From the NCBI RefSeq assembly GCF_015354405.1, contig NZ_JADKYP010000020.1, positions 44,912-108,911 of the forward strand: a stretch of DNA of 64,000 nt, read 5' to 3'. The notes below the pieces were generated by a model. The model saw only the letters and a program-made list of their open reading frames with translations. It was not told where the DNA came from and ran no database searches. Numbering within the stretch: position 1 is the stretch's first letter; each line of letters begins with the position of its first letter. This stretch comes from Nocardia sp. BSTN01. GTDB taxonomy: Bacteria > Actinomycetota > Actinomycetes > Mycobacteriales > Mycobacteriaceae. The position numbers were made by a program, and so were the translations under genes. Below, piece by piece: positions 63,835-64,000 of this stretch.

Positions 63835-63872
63835 AGTTTTTCGTTCTCCTGGAGAATGTGAAGGGTTGGGCG

Positions 63873-64000
63873 TCAGACGCGCTCGATGATGGTGGCCACA
63901 CCCATGCCGCCGCCGATGCACAGCGTCACCAGGGCGTAGCGGGCGTTGCGGCGCTCCAGCTCGTCGACCATGGTGCCGGTGATCATGGCGCGCGGTGTCC
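63873..64000 (-). CDS. fadA: acetyl-CoA acyltransferase (thiolase), 3' end only
   Basis: The visible 41 residues end [27 protein letters not shown], the conserved thiolase C-terminus with the catalytic cysteine in CIGGGMG. The gene runs off the window at 64000. It is upstream of fadB in the same direction, forming the fadA-fadB operon that encodes the trifunctional beta-oxidation complex. Confidence 0.95.
   Translation of the reverse strand, partial: TPRAMITGTMVDELERRNARYALVTLCIGGGMGVATIIERV

Noticed and set aside
61630-63861. 743-residue plus-strand frame antisense to fadB
   Set aside because: fadB has complete domains of exact family length. The antisense frame is a Leu/Val/Asp/Gly-rich shadow.

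Overview
The window is chromosomal DNA from a high-GC, mycolic-acid-type actinomycete. A Nocardia or close Rhodococcus/Mycobacterium relative fits best. The evidence is uniformly GC-rich third codon positions, frequent GTG starts, and a gene skeleton from 31.6 to 57.8 kb (asd, ask, gatD-murT, leuA, recR-ybaB, an SRPBCC protein, an FAD oxidoreductase and a CFA-type methyltransferase) with nearly the same gene set as M. tuberculosis Rv3708c-Rv3720. A PknK-type kinase, a 720-residue FadB, an EspI-like ParA ATPase and KstR-type operators point the same way. No rRNA, tRNA, CRISPR array, insertion sequence or complete prophage was seen.

1-13 kb looks like a catabolic/lipid-modification block. A probable seven-gene plus-strand operon (2266-9109) encodes a beta-hydroxyacid dehydrogenase, a carboxymuconolactone-decarboxylase-like protein, a ketosteroid-dehydrogenase-like flavoprotein, an F420-type luciferase-fold enzyme, a GT4 glycosyltransferase, a methyltransferase and an alpha/alpha-barrel protein. 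Two genes of unknown role plus the first codons of a third are divergent from it. A second methyltransferase and a TetR regulator close the block. The same palindrome (CCAGACACRTGTCC) occurs at the TetR start and twice in the divergent promoter region, suggesting one regulon. A GMC oxidoreductase at 11.4 kb has two exact matches to the KstR consensus upstream.

13-18 kb is accessory in character: a Uma2-type protein whose original start is cut off by a stop codon, two small unknown ORFs ending at a long inverted repeat, an XRE-DUF5753/DUF397 pair, and a DUF234 ATPase with an unusually AT-rich tandem palindrome at its start. 18-31 kb holds transporters and regulator/target pairs: MarR-ClC, a TDT/SLAC1-type anion transporter, LutC, MFS/TetR, SDR/TetR, fur-catalase, a secreted serine hydrolase and SnoaL/TetR. 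Several pairs have a clear palindrome in the divergent gap.

31.5-51 kb carries the conserved core: aspartate-family synthesis (ask-asd), the lipid II amidation pair murT-gatD, a secreted cholesterol oxidase, a Tat-exported flavoprotein, an EspI-like ParA protein with a 36-bp tandem repeat, leuA with a leucine leader peptide and hairpin, and ybaB-recR. 51-64 kb has a MerR-VOC operon, a complex inverted-repeat element, an FAD oxidoreductase/CFA-methyltransferase operon, a PknK-like kinase, and fadB with the 3' end of fadA running off the window.
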